Shown here one piece after another: positions 31,588 to 39,252 of a DNA stretch of 44,132 nt. The stretch is taken from positions 1-44,132 of the forward strand of contig NZ_MDZA01000210.1 in assembly GCF_001816125.1 (NCBI RefSeq), written 5' to 3'. Every line of letters begins with the position of its first letter. The stretch's first letter is position 1. The position numbers were made by a program, and so were the translations under genes. This stretch comes from Hymenobacter coccineus. Its GTDB lineage: Bacteria > Bacteroidota > Bacteroidia > Cytophagales > Hymenobacteraceae. The notes under the pieces were generated by a model. It searched no databases, was not told the DNA's origin, and worked only from the letters and a program-made list of their open reading frames with translations.

Positions 31588-32523
31588 ATGAAACATCCCG
31601 GCAGCCGGCTATACCAGACCCTTCACGAGCAGTACCAGGACCTGGGCTGGCCGGTGGCGCTGATGGCGGCGCAGCCCGATTTCACAGTCTTTAACCTGGC
31701 CGACCTGCACCAGCCCCTGCCGTTTACCGCGCCGCTGAGCCGGCTCAATTTCTTCGTGTTCGTCTTCGTCAAGAGCGCCCGCGGCCGGTACGTGGTCGAT
31801 GAGCAGCAGTTTTCGCTCTGGCCCGGCACGGTGTACTTCACCAACCCCGGCCACTTCCGCGCCTTCGAGTACCAGGCCCTGGAAGAAGTGTACCTGGTGA
31901 CGCTCAGCGAGGACTTTTTGCGCGCGCACGTGCACCCGGCGGTTTTCGAGGAGTTCCCGTTTCTGCTGGCCGAGACGTTTCCGGCCCTGACCGTGCCGCC
32001 GGCCGTGTTCGCGGAGTTCGAGCGCCTTTACTTGCAATTGCACCGCGAATACGTGTCCCGCTCGCCCTTCCGGCAGCGGCTGATGGGGCATCTGCTGCTG
32101 GCGCTGCTGCTCAAGCTCAACGAGCATTTCGGGCTGGATTACAGCCCCATCTACGAGGGCAACCGCAGCTCCGACATCGTGCGGGGCTTCAAGCGGCTGC
32201 TCGAGCAGCACTACCGCGACCTGGCCGCCGGGCGGGCCGAGCAGGCGTTCCGGGTGCAGGACTACGCCGATGCCCAGCAGCTGCACCCCAACTACCTGAG
32301 CACGGTTATCAAAGTCAAAACCGGCCGCACGATTGGCACCTGGATAGCCGACAAGAACATTGCCGAAGCCAAGGCGCTGCTGCAAAGCTCGTCGGTGGCG
32401 GTGAAGGAAATTGCCTACCGCCTCGGCTTCGCCGAGCCGGCCCACTTCAGCACGTATTTCAAGAAGCACACGCTCGTATCGCCGCTGCGCTACCGGAAGG
32501 AAAACCAGGGCCTGGCATCTTAG
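31588..32523 (+). CDS. AraC family transcriptional regulator
   Basis: A 311-residue regulator from the ATG at 31588 (MKHPGSRLYQTLHEQ). Cupin-like sensor with YVVDEQQFSLWPGTVYFTNPGH, C-terminal double helix-turn-helix (DYADAQQLHPNYLSTVIKVKTG and VKEIAYRLGFAEPAHFSTYFKKHT). Its stop codon TAG uses T and A of the target and the first G of the MITE at 32523. It precedes the SDR gene at 32793 and may control it. Confidence 0.9.
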   Translation: MKHPGSRLYQTLHEQYQDLGWPVALMAAQPDFTVFNLADLHQPLPFTAPLSRLNFFVFVFVKSARGRYVVDEQQFSLWPGTVYFTNPGHFRAFEYQALEEVYLVTLSEDFLRAHVHPAVFEEFPFLLAETFPALTVPPAVFAEFERLYLQLHREYVSRSPFRQRLMGHLLLALLLKLNEHFGLDYSPIYEGNRSSDIVRGFKRLLEQHYRDLAAGRAEQAFRVQDYADAQQLHPNYLSTVIKVKTGRTIGTWIADKNIAEAKALLQSSSVAVKEIAYRLGFAEPAHFSTYFKKHTLVSPLRYRKENQGLAS

Positions 32524-32684
32524 AGGCTGTTTGAGTAAGTGCTGGCAGGGTGTAGAGACGCATATTTGCGTCTCGTCGTTTGCGCTAAGTGGCCGAAATC
32601 GTTCAACGACGAGTTCAACGACGAGACGCAAATATGCGTCTCTACACCCTGCCAGCACTCTTACAGCCTAACTCAAACAGCTTC
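32523..32684. mobile_element. MITE-like inverted-repeat element, 162 bp
   Basis: The arms GAGGCTGTTTGAGT (32523-32536) and its inverse (32671-32684, one mismatch) are the outer ends. Inside, a long inverted repeat from TGCTGGCAGGGTG to GCGTCTCGTCG is nearly perfect, with an extra 10 bp or so on the right side. Each arm also contains the small palindrome GAGACGCATATTTGCGTCTC. TTA flanks both ends. No gene is inside. Confidence 0.8.
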
Positions 32685-32792
32685 TTAGGAATTCGTACTT
32701 TTTGCGGGGTTATTCGCACTTTTTCCGCCCGTTAGCCGCCGGACCTTTGTCTTGTTGAATTACGACAAGCAGCCCAAAGGACCAATAATGCT

Positions 32793-33533
32793 ATGCTGAC
32801 GCTCGAAAACAAAGTGATGCTGATAACCGGGGCCTCGCGGGGCATCGGGGCAGCCATTGCCCAGGCCGCCGCCCGCGCCGGGGCCCACGTTATTGTGAAC
32901 TACGCCGGGAGCCTGGCCGATGCCGACGCCGTAGTGGCCGCCATTGCCGAAGCCGGCGGGCAGGCCCTGGCCGTGCAGGCCGACGTGAGCCAGCCGGCCG
33001 ACGTGAAGCGGCTGTTTGCCGAAAGCATTGCCCGCTTCGGGCGGGTCGATGTGCTGGTCAACAACGCCGGCATCATGGCCCTGGCCCCGCTCAAAGACAC
33101 GACCGACGAGGATTTCCAGCGCATGATGGATGTCAACGTCAAGGGCGTGTTCAACACCCTGCGCGAAGCGGCCACGCAGCTGGCCGAAGGCGGCAGCATC
33201 ATCAACTTTTCCAGCTCGACCACGCGGGTGATGATGCCCAACTACGCCGCGTACTGCGCCAGCAAGGGGGCCGTCGAGCAGCTCACACGGGTGTTTGCCA
33301 AGGAGATGGGGCCGCGCCGCATCACGGTCAATACCCTTTCGCCGGGCCCGGTCGATACGGAGCTGTTCACCAAGGGCAAGTCGGCGGAAGTCATTGCCCG
33401 CATCGCCGGCATGTCGGCCTTCAACCGCATCGCCGAGCCGCCGGAAATTGCCGACGTGGTGCTCTTCCTGGCCAGCGACCATGCTCGCTGGATTTCCGGC
33501 CAGAACCTTGGGGCCAACGGGGCCTTCGCGTAG
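32793..33533 (+). CDS. Classical SDR family oxidoreductase
   Basis: A 246-residue SDR (MLTLENKVMLITGASRG). TGASRGIG at 12-19, NNAG at 90-93, catalytic Tyr154-x3-Lys158, and a late SDHARWISGQ segment before a Gly-Ala tail. It is close to 3-oxoacyl-ACP reductase-like SDRs, but no ACP or acyl context is near, so the substrate is unknown. NADP(H) is probable. Confidence 0.9.
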   Translation: MLTLENKVMLITGASRGIGAAIAQAAARAGAHVIVNYAGSLADADAVVAAIAEAGGQALAVQADVSQPADVKRLFAESIARFGRVDVLVNNAGIMALAPLKDTTDEDFQRMMDVNVKGVFNTLREAATQLAEGGSIINFSSSTTRVMMPNYAAYCASKGAVEQLTRVFAKEMGPRRITVNTLSPGPVDTELFTKGKSAEVIARIAGMSAFNRIAEPPEIADVVLFLASDHARWISGQNLGANGAFA

Positions 33534-33570
33534 CCGCTGGGGTCACAAAAGCATCGTGCCCTGCTCAAGA

Positions 33571-33790
33571 AAACCGGCTTTTGACCCGACCCAAGCAGCT
33601 TTGGCGCGGGGCCCTGCCCCGTGCCGATTACTATCCGGCCTCTGGCCGGAAGAACGACAACGCTAGAACCAGAACACTACCCTACTCGAAAAAACCGGCT
33701 TTTGACGAATACTCTGCCCGAAAAACCGGCTTTTGGCCCGGCCGGAGGCCGGGTAGTAACCCGTCACGAGGCAGAGCCCCGCGCCAAGCG
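33571..33790. mobile_element. MITE-like inverted repeat with three AAACCGGCTTTTGAC copies
   Basis: The left arm 33601-33650 and right arm 33736-33786 are inverted copies of about 80 percent, both GGCGCGGGGC...CTGCC type. AAACCGGCTTTTGAC occurs at 33571, 33692 and, with one change, at 33723. The 310 bp between the SDR and the SnoaL gene hold only this. It is probably a non-autonomous repeat that also folds as RNA. Confidence 0.65.
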
Positions 33791-33843
33791 TTGTAATCAG
33801 TCACAACTTCTTTATCACCAACTCCCACTTTACACCCCCAATC

Positions 33844-34281
33844 ATGATACTGCCAACCCCCAACCCCCAGCCCCTGACCGCCGAAGAGATTCAGGCCATC
33901 GAAACCTTTTACGGTGCCTGGAAGCTGCACCAGCCCGAGCTGCTGGACCAGGTGTGCACCCCCGACTGGAAAGACATTCCGCTCGGTCCGGGCCAGGCCG
34001 ACGGCCCGCAGGGCCTGAAGGACATCATCGTGAAGTTCACCGCCGCCTTCCCCGACGTGGAAATCATCCTGCACGAGCTGTTCGGCACCCACGAGCGGGC
34101 CGGGGTGCGCGCCGAAATCGTCTTCACCAACCAGCAGCAGGTGCCCGGCGTGAGCGGCACCGGCAACCGGGTGTCCATCGCGCTGCACGAGTTCCACTAC
34201 CTGAAAGACGGCAAGCTCACCCACACCTGGCACCTGGAACAAGGCGCCTTCCAAGACTACGCGATGTTCGCGTTGAAATAA
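33844..34281 (+). CDS. SnoaL-like / ester cyclase family protein
   Basis: A 145-residue NTF2-fold protein (MILPTPNPQPLTAEEIQ). The helix ETFYGAWKLHQPELLDQVC, a FPDVEIILHELFGTHER strand pair, and FHYLKDGKLTHTWHLE at the end follow the SnoaL pattern. It is a cousin of the product at 19787. It may bind or convert a small aromatic or terpenoid compound; the reaction is not readable. Confidence 0.8.
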   Translation: MILPTPNPQPLTAEEIQAIETFYGAWKLHQPELLDQVCTPDWKDIPLGPGQADGPQGLKDIIVKFTAAFPDVEIILHELFGTHERAGVRAEIVFTNQQQVPGVSGTGNRVSIALHEFHYLKDGKLTHTWHLEQGAFQDYAMFALK

Positions 34282-34369
34282 GCTATTCGCAACCCGCAGC
34301 TAAACCTTTTTAGGTCAGGCGATTTCGCGACGGCCTACCCCTCCCAATTCATTTAAGCGAAAGAATCTC

Positions 34370-35047
34370 ATGAGCACTTCCCCCAAAACGGCCGTCGTTA
34401 CCGGCATCAGCAGCGGCATCGGCCTGGCGCTGGCCCACAAGCTGCTGGCCGAAGGCTACCACGTCATCGGCACGACCCGCACGGGCACCGTGGAGGGCCC
34501 GGCGAACGAAAACCTGCAAATCGTGTCCCTGGACGTGACCAGCGACGCCAGCATCGAGCTGGCCGTGGGCCGGATTGCGGCCCTGGCCCCCGGCGGCGTG
34601 GACCTGTTGGTGAACAACGCCGGCGCGGCCCCCGACGTGTTCGCCGTGGCACCCGACCGGGCGGCCTTCGCGCAGACGTTGGACACCAACGTGACCGGCA
34701 CGGTCTTCCTGACCGAGCCGCTGCTGCCCCACCTGAACGAGGGCGGCCAGGTCATCTTCATTTCCAGCAACATGGGCCTGCCCCGCAACGCGGCCCCCAA
34801 CGGCCCCGGCTACCGCCTCTCGAAGGCGGCGGTGAACATGTACGCCGCCATGCTGGCCAAGCGCCTGGCCGAGCGCCACATCCGCGTAACGCCCATGCAC
34901 CCCGGCTGGGTGCAAACCAAGCTCGGCGGCGACCAAGCCCCCCTGACCCCGGAGCAGGCCGCCGACGGCCTCTACCAAGGCATCGTGACCAACACGGAAA
35001 GCGGCCAGTTCTGGGACGCCACCGTGGGCGCGGTCGCGGCGTTTTAG
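34370..35047 (+). CDS. SDR family oxidoreductase
   Basis: A 225-residue SDR (MSTSPKTAVVTGISSG). TGISSGIG at 11-18, NNAG at 82-85, Tyr148-x3-Lys152. Arg37 after the second strand favours NADP(H). It is shorter at the C terminus than other SDRs here, ending with a FWDATVGAVAAF tail. It follows the SnoaL gene by 88 bp and is probably in the same run. Confidence 0.88.
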   Translation: MSTSPKTAVVTGISSGIGLALAHKLLAEGYHVIGTTRTGTVEGPANENLQIVSLDVTSDASIELAVGRIAALAPGGVDLLVNNAGAAPDVFAVAPDRAAFAQTLDTNVTGTVFLTEPLLPHLNEGGQVIFISSNMGLPRNAAPNGPGYRLSKAAVNMYAAMLAKRLAERHIRVTPMHPGWVQTKLGGDQAPLTPEQAADGLYQGIVTNTESGQFWDATVGAVAAF

Positions 35048-35135
35048 CGGGGCGATTGCCGCGCTCGCAATGACAGACGATTTCAGGACAACTATCCAAG
35101 GCTAAAACCGCGCACCCCTCCTCACCCCACACCCA

Positions 35136-35426
35136 ATGGCCAAACGCGCCAACCGATACCGCCTGACACTGGAGCCACTGGCCCTGGCCAGCGGGGCCGC
35201 CAACCTGGCCGAACCCATGCAGCTGGAGTTTGAAAACCACGATGAAGTGTTCGATATCATCCGCCGCCTGCGGGAAAAAGACCCTTTCCAGGACGCGCAG
35301 CAGGCCACCGAGTTTGCCATCGGCCTCAAGCTGTTCAGCGAGGTGATGCTCCGCAACCGGAGCCACCCGCTGTTCGCGGAGTTTCTGCCAGCCTTCCGGG
35401 CGTTTATGGGCAAGCTGAAAGGCTAG
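35136..35426 (+). CDS. DUF3861 family protein
   Basis: A 96-residue protein. The segments YRLTLEPLALA, LEFENHDEVFDIIRRLREKDPF and the C-terminal GLKLFSEVMLRNRSHPLF match DUF3861, a small family without known function. It lies between two SDR genes in the plus-strand run and is often found near redox enzymes. Confidence 0.8.
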   Translation: MAKRANRYRLTLEPLALASGAANLAEPMQLEFENHDEVFDIIRRLREKDPFQDAQQATEFAIGLKLFSEVMLRNRSHPLFAEFLPAFRAFMGKLKG

Positions 35427-35486
35427 CTAGTTCGCCGCGGCCAGGACCCTGCGGGACCCATTATTCTCACTTATAATCAACTTGCC

Positions 35487-36239
35487 ATGAATACGTTAGC
35501 CGATAAGGTAGCGGTAGTGACGGGCTCCGCCAGGGGCCTGGGCCGGGCCATTGCCGAGCGCTACGCCGCGCTCGGGGCCCGCGTGGTCCTCAACTACTCC
35601 AAGGATAAGGCGGCGGCCGAGGAGGTCGTGCGCACCATCGAGGGGATGGGGGCCCAGGTCGTCGCCGTGCAGGCCGACATGAGCCGGGTAGCCGACATCG
35701 AGCGGCTATTTGCCGAGGCCAAGCGGGCCTTCGGCAAAATCGATATTGTGGTCGCCAACGCCGGCATCGAGTTGGTCGAAACCCCGGTTCTGGACTTCAC
35801 CGAAGCGCAGTTCGACCAGGTGTTTGCCCTTAACACGAAGGGCACCTACTTCACCCTGCAAGCCGCCGCCCGCCACGTCGAAGACCACGGCCGCATCCTC
35901 TACGTGGGCTCCAGCACCAGCGCCTTCCCCATGCCGGGCATGGCCGTGTACGGGGGCAGCAAAACCACGCCCCGCTACTTAGTTGAGGTGCTGGCTAAGG
36001 AAATCGGCCCCCGCGGCATTACCGTCAACTCCCTGATTCCCTACGGCGTGGACCACGCCGGCATCTTCGTGGACCCGGCCGCCTACCCAAACGAGCGCAA
36101 AAAGCTTATCGAAGCCAGCCCACTGGGCCGCATGGCCGAGCTGGAAGACGTGGCCAACGTGGCCGAGTTCTTCGCCAGCGCCCTCTCGTCGTTCGTCAAC
36201 GGCCAGCATTTGCTGGTTAATGGCGGGGCCAGCGTGTAG
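35487..36239 (+). CDS. Classical SDR family oxidoreductase
   Basis: A 250-residue SDR (MNTLADKVAVVTGSARG). TGSARGLG at 12-19, NAG at 91-93, Tyr155-x3-Lys159 in VYGGSKTTPRY, and the Val-Asn-Gly-Gly-Ala end. It is the last gene inside the 7-kb element, 65 bp before a long perfect hairpin. The substrate is unknown. Confidence 0.9.
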   Translation: MNTLADKVAVVTGSARGLGRAIAERYAALGARVVLNYSKDKAAAEEVVRTIEGMGAQVVAVQADMSRVADIERLFAEAKRAFGKIDIVVANAGIELVETPVLDFTEAQFDQVFALNTKGTYFTLQAAARHVEDHGRILYVGSSTSAFPMPGMAVYGGSKTTPRYLVEVLAKEIGPRGITVNSLIPYGVDHAGIFVDPAAYPNERKKLIEASPLGRMAELEDVANVAEFFASALSSFVNGQHLLVNGGASV

Positions 36240-36303
36240 TCGGCGAGGCCGCGTCTTTATTTTTTGTTAACGGTTGGCAAGTTCGTGTACAGTGTCAAAG
36301 ATT

Positions 36304-36362
36304 AGTTAAAAGGGAAGAGTTAAAAATCAGATGGATTGATTTTTAACTCTTCCCTTTTAACT
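36304..36362. repeat. Perfect 26-bp inverted repeat (hairpin) at the right end of the 7-kb element
   Basis: Arms 36304-36329 and 36337-36362 are perfect inverses with a 7-base loop. The arms are AT-rich (AGTTAAAAGGGAAGAGTT). It lies 65 bp after the SDR stop and four bases before the element's right terminal repeat. It could act as a terminator for both strands or belong to the transposition end. Confidence 0.85.
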
Positions 36363-36383
36363 CTCCACTTTTGGACCAAACTT

Positions 36384-36482
36384 TTAACCAAGGCCAATGG
36401 TGCCCGCCGCAATCGGGCTTTGGGCGCGGGCCGCCGTCGCGGCGCTGCCCAAAAGGGCCAACAGAAGCAAGTGTTTTTTCAT
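36384..36482 (-). pseudogene. Signal-peptide end of the split outer-membrane protein gene
   Basis: The ATG at 36482 opens a typical lipid-free signal peptide (MKKHLLLLALLGSAATAARA, cut after ARA-Q). The frame then runs QSPIAAGTI into the element and stops at 36384. It joins in frame with 28819-29379 once the 7-kb unit is removed. So this is the promoter-side piece of the same gene, downstream of the AraC gene at 36544. Confidence 0.88.
36396..36401. repeat. Right copy of the 6-bp target-site duplication (AATGGT)
   Basis: Identical to 29374-29379 and directly outside the right terminal inverted repeat of the 7-kb element. Confidence 0.85.
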
Positions 36483-36543
36483 GATGAAAAAAAGGGGGGG
36501 GGACGTTGGGTTAGCGTAAGCAATACCGCGCTGGTATAGCTGG

Positions 36544-37365
36544 TTAACACCCGCTAGTCTTCTGTTTCAGGAGTACCGAGGGCGCTACTCCGAACCTGTT
36601 TTTGAAGGCGAAGGAGAAATGTGATAAATCCTTAAAGCCCAGGTCGAAGTAGATGTCAGAGGGTTTTTCGTGCTGCTCATCCAGCAGAAAATAGGCCTCT
36701 TGCAGCCGTTTTTGCACCAGCCAGCGGCTGGGCGTTTGGTGGAAAACGGCTTGAAAATCCCGCTTAAAAGCCGATAAGCTCCGGCCCGTTAAAAAAGCGA
36801 AGCGCGGCAAACTCACGTTGAATTTGAAGTGGGTATTCATGAATTTTTCCAGGCCAATTTTGCCCGGTAGGCCGTAGTCGAACAGGATGTCGGCCAGCTC
36901 CGGCTGGTGTTGCAGCAAAATCAGGAGCAGCTCCTCGTGCTTCACCGCCCGGAAAGCCTCGGTTACGCTGCCGGCCGGCGTGCGGTAGGGCCCCAGCGAG
37001 CGAATAAACCCGGCAATGGTTTCGGTGGCCGCCAGGGCCACGAACGCGTCGGACGGGCAGCTTTTTTTCGTGCCTACCGGGTGCTTTTCCTCAAACGCGC
37101 GTAGAAACGGCTCGTCGAAGCAGCAGTACGTCATTTCGCAGCCCGCCCCCGCGCTGCCGGGGTCGTAGCGCACCAGGCGGTTTTTCCGCACCAGGTAGTA
37201 ATCCCCCGCTTGCAGGGTAAAACGCTGGTGGCCGTCGTACACCCGCAGCTCGCCGGCGGCGAGGTACAGAAACAGGTGGTCGGCCACGAATTGCTCCGAC
37301 AAGCTACGGGCCGGGGCCGGCGGCGCGAGGTGCCCGGCCGGATTTATTTCGCTACCCTGGTCCAT
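36544..37365 (-). CDS. AraC family transcriptional regulator
   Basis: A 273-residue regulator from the ATG at 37365 (MDQGSEINPAGHL). The N-terminal cupin includes LRVYDGHQRFTLQAGDYYLV; the C-terminal domain has SLSAFKRDFQAVFHQTPSRWL and IYFDLGFKDLSHFSFAFKNRFG. Its start overlaps the end of the DUF2147 gene by 22 bases, so it belongs to the DFR-DUF2147-AraC run on the minus strand. It may regulate these and the split outer-membrane gene. Confidence 0.88.
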   Translation of the reverse strand: MDQGSEINPAGHLAPPAPARSLSEQFVADHLFLYLAAGELRVYDGHQRFTLQAGDYYLVRKNRLVRYDPGSAGAGCEMTYCCFDEPFLRAFEEKHPVGTKKSCPSDAFVALAATETIAGFIRSLGPYRTPAGSVTEAFRAVKHEELLLILLQHQPELADILFDYGLPGKIGLEKFMNTHFKFNVSLPRFAFLTGRSLSAFKRDFQAVFHQTPSRWLVQKRLQEAYFLLDEQHEKPSDIYFDLGFKDLSHFSFAFKNRFGVAPSVLLKQKTSGC

Positions 37366-37844
37366 TCTTTGGTCATGCCCAGCCACTGAAACTTGGCGTA
37401 TATCCTGATTTCCAGTTGGTCGCCCCGCATCCGCATGGTGCAGCTAAAGGTGCGGCCCGAGCGGACATCGTAATAATCACCGTTTTCGTACGCGCCGTCC
37501 ACGTAGGTCAGGTTGGAGAGAATGACCGCGTTCAGCAGCGGGTGGCTACGCAGGGCCGGATTCGGGTTGTTCACGTCTTTCTTCAGGGTTTTGCCATCTT
37601 TTTCGTAGAGGTCGTTGCCCCAGCCCGCCAGCAGGGTGCCGTAGTACTTGCCGTCGGCCTTGAGAATTTCCGTTTTGGAGTCTTTGGCCTTGCTGACCCA
37701 GGTGCCGAGGACGTTATCCGCGTCGGAAGTTTTGCTGCTAGTGGGCGTTTGCGCCATGACGCTTGCGGTTAAAAAGAAGAACAGCCCGGCGCTGCCGGCC
37801 AAGCCCCGGTTAAGAATGCGTAAGTTGTTGCTAATGAATATCAT
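37344..37844 (-). CDS. DUF2147 family secreted protein
   Basis: A 166-residue protein from the ATG at 37844 (MIFISNNLRIL). An N-terminal signal peptide ends near LTASVMAQ. The mature part reads VLGTWVSKAKDSKTEILK, then YYGTLLAGW, and a SCTMRMRGDQLEIRIY strand pair near the end. That is the lipocalin-like DUF2147, with unknown function, in the periplasm. It lies 10 bp behind the DFR-like gene and overlaps the AraC gene. Confidence 0.85.
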   Translation of the reverse strand: MIFISNNLRILNRGLAGSAGLFFFLTASVMAQTPTSSKTSDADNVLGTWVSKAKDSKTEILKADGKYYGTLLAGWGNDLYEKDGKTLKKDVNNPNPALRSHPLLNAVILSNLTYVDGAYENGDYYDVRSGRTFSCTMRMRGDQLEIRIYAKFQWLGMTKEWTRVAK

Positions 37845-37854
37845 CCGCGACAAG

Positions 37855-38895
37855 CTACTTGACCAGCTGGTACTTGATAAGGCTGTCCATCGCCGCCGTA
37901 ATGGCCTGCTCGTTGGTGGAAAGCGGTTGCCAGCCCAGTTCCCGCTTGGCTTTGGCGTTGCTGACCCGGCGGTTCACCTTCAGAAACATCGCCCCCGTTT
38001 TGGCTTGCGCGTTGAACAGCGATGCTACTTTGAGTACCCAGTCGGGCACCGTTTTGGTGGTCACCCTGGCCGTTAGGTCCGGCCAGTGCTGGCGGAGAAA
38101 TTGCGCGATTTCGGGCATGGAAATCTGCCCGTCGGCCGAGGCGATGAAGCGCTGCCCGGCGGCGGACGGCGTGGTCATGGCCCGGATTTGCAAATCGGCC
38201 ACGTCGCGCACGTCCACCACGTTCAGGACGATGTGGGGCGCGGCCTTCAGCGAGCCGTCCACCAGGTGCTTGAGCATATCGAAGCTGCCGGAGACGTGCG
38301 GACTCAGGGCCGGCCCCAGAATGGCCACTGGGTTGAGCACGCTCAGCTCCAGCGCCCCGCCCTCCGTTTGGATAAAATTCCAGGCGGCGCGTTCGGCCAA
38401 ACCCTTGGATTTTTCATACACCGACAGCCCGTTCAGGCCCGGGTCGGTCCAGTCGGCTTCCGTCGTTTCGGTGGTGGTATCGGTGTGGCTGAAGCCGACC
38501 GCGCCAAAGCTGGACGTGAGCACCACCCGCCGCACGCCCGCATCGCGGGCGGCTTTCAGCACCCGCAGGGTGCCCTCCACGGCGGGCTTGAGGTGGGCGC
38601 TTTCGTCGGTGGGGGCGGCAAAGCCCACGGGTGAGGCCACGTGCAGCACGTAGGCGCAGCCCTGCACGGCGGCGGACCAGTGGCGGTCGTCGGTCAGGTC
38701 GGCTTCCACAAACTCCACCTGCTCAGCGGTTTCTGCGCCGCCCGCCCGCAGCGTTGCCAGCACCTGGGGTTGGCTGGCCAGGGAGCGGACCGTGGTGCGG
38801 ACGCGGTAGCCTTGTTGCAGTAAGGTCAGGATGCAGCGCATCCCCACAAAGCCGGTGCCGCCCGTTACCAAAACTGTTTCCGCATTTTTCATCAT
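37855..38895 (-). CDS. Dihydroflavonol-4-reductase-like extended SDR
   Basis: A 346-residue extended SDR from the ATG at 38895 (MMKNAETVLVTGGTG). TGGTGFVG at about 11-18, an Arg-Thr-Thr-Val-Arg cofactor strand for NADP(H), the HVASPVG strand, and Tyr-x3-Lys in SVYEKSKGLAE. Family members reduce aldehydes or ketones of small molecules. It heads a minus-strand operon with DUF2147, AraC and, before the insertion, an outer-membrane protein. Confidence 0.88.
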   Translation of the reverse strand: MMKNAETVLVTGGTGFVGMRCILTLLQQGYRVRTTVRSLASQPQVLATLRAGGAETAEQVEFVEADLTDDRHWSAAVQGCAYVLHVASPVGFAAPTDESAHLKPAVEGTLRVLKAARDAGVRRVVLTSSFGAVGFSHTDTTTETTEADWTDPGLNGLSVYEKSKGLAERAAWNFIQTEGGALELSVLNPVAILGPALSPHVSGSFDMLKHLVDGSLKAAPHIVLNVVDVRDVADLQIRAMTTPSAAGQRFIASADGQISMPEIAQFLRQHWPDLTARVTTKTVPDWVLKVASLFNAQAKTGAMFLKVNRRVSNAKAKRELGWQPLSTNEQAITAAMDSLIKYQLVK

Positions 38896-38947
38896 CGTAT
38901 TCGTTTCGTGGGTACACGACAAAGGTCCGGCAGAAAACAAACTTATG

Positions 38948-38990
38948 GTTTGTTGAAACGTCCAATTATAGTTTGTTGAAACGTTCAATT
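38948..38990. promoter_or_regulatory. Two 20-bp direct repeats upstream of the DFR-like gene
   Basis: GTTTGTTGAAACGTCCAATT (38948-38967) and the same with one change (38971-38990) are spaced 23 bp apart, about two helical turns, 53 bp before the start codon. AraC-type proteins bind such tandem sites, and an AraC gene is in the operon. Confidence 0.65.
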
Positions 38991-39120
38991 TGCTGGCTTG
39001 TATTGGGCGGGTGCAGTTGGCAGGGAGCCGCATGGGTTGCCGGTGGGTAGTGCCTAAAGCAGGCGGCTTCTGAACCCTCGTTTTTCGAGACGCTCCAAAT
39101 TGCCAAATCCGATTACCTAG

Positions 39121-39159
39121 CCCTGACGGGAATTTCTGTTCTTACGCTTGCGCTACCCC
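39121..39159 (-). mobile_element. Right 39-bp terminal inverted repeat, Tn3-like
   Basis: Inverse partner of 23438-23476 at 35 of 39 positions, with CCCC as its outer end at 39159 and AAG following. The serine recombinase gene lies just outside this end, not inside it. No transposase gene is found between the two ends or near them. Confidence 0.7.
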
Positions 39160-39170
39160 AAGTACCCCAG

Positions 39171-39210
39171 ATTTTACATTCTGTAAACGTTCGTTTACAA
39201 TATGTAAAAT
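39171..39210. promoter_or_regulatory. Palindromic candidate recombination / operator site
   Basis: A 40-bp near-perfect palindrome: ATTTTACAT pairs with ATGTAAAAT at the ends and TGTAAACG with CGTTTACA inside, matching 17 of 20 positions per arm. It lies 42 bp before the serine recombinase start. Serine resolvases bind dimer sites of about this size and often control their own gene through them. Confidence 0.7.
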
Positions 39211-39252
39211 AGGCTACCTTGCGGGTGATTTCTTCCCTCTTGTTCTGATTTG

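Larger units (their letters stand above)
29380..36395. mobile_element. 7,016-bp transposase-less passenger element (MIC-like)
   Basis: The unit begins GGCCTTGGTTAAAA at 29380 and ends with its inverse at 36395. The 29-bp ends (29380-29408 and 36367-36395) match at 28 of 29 positions, and a 6-bp duplication AATGGT flanks it. It carries MarR-GNAT, DUF2000, AraC, three SDRs, SnoaL and DUF3861 genes, two MITE-like inserts and a gene fragment, but no transposase. Such units moved by a transposase in trans are known as mobile insertion cassettes. It lies within an outer-membrane protein gene, which proves insertion. Confidence 0.85.
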
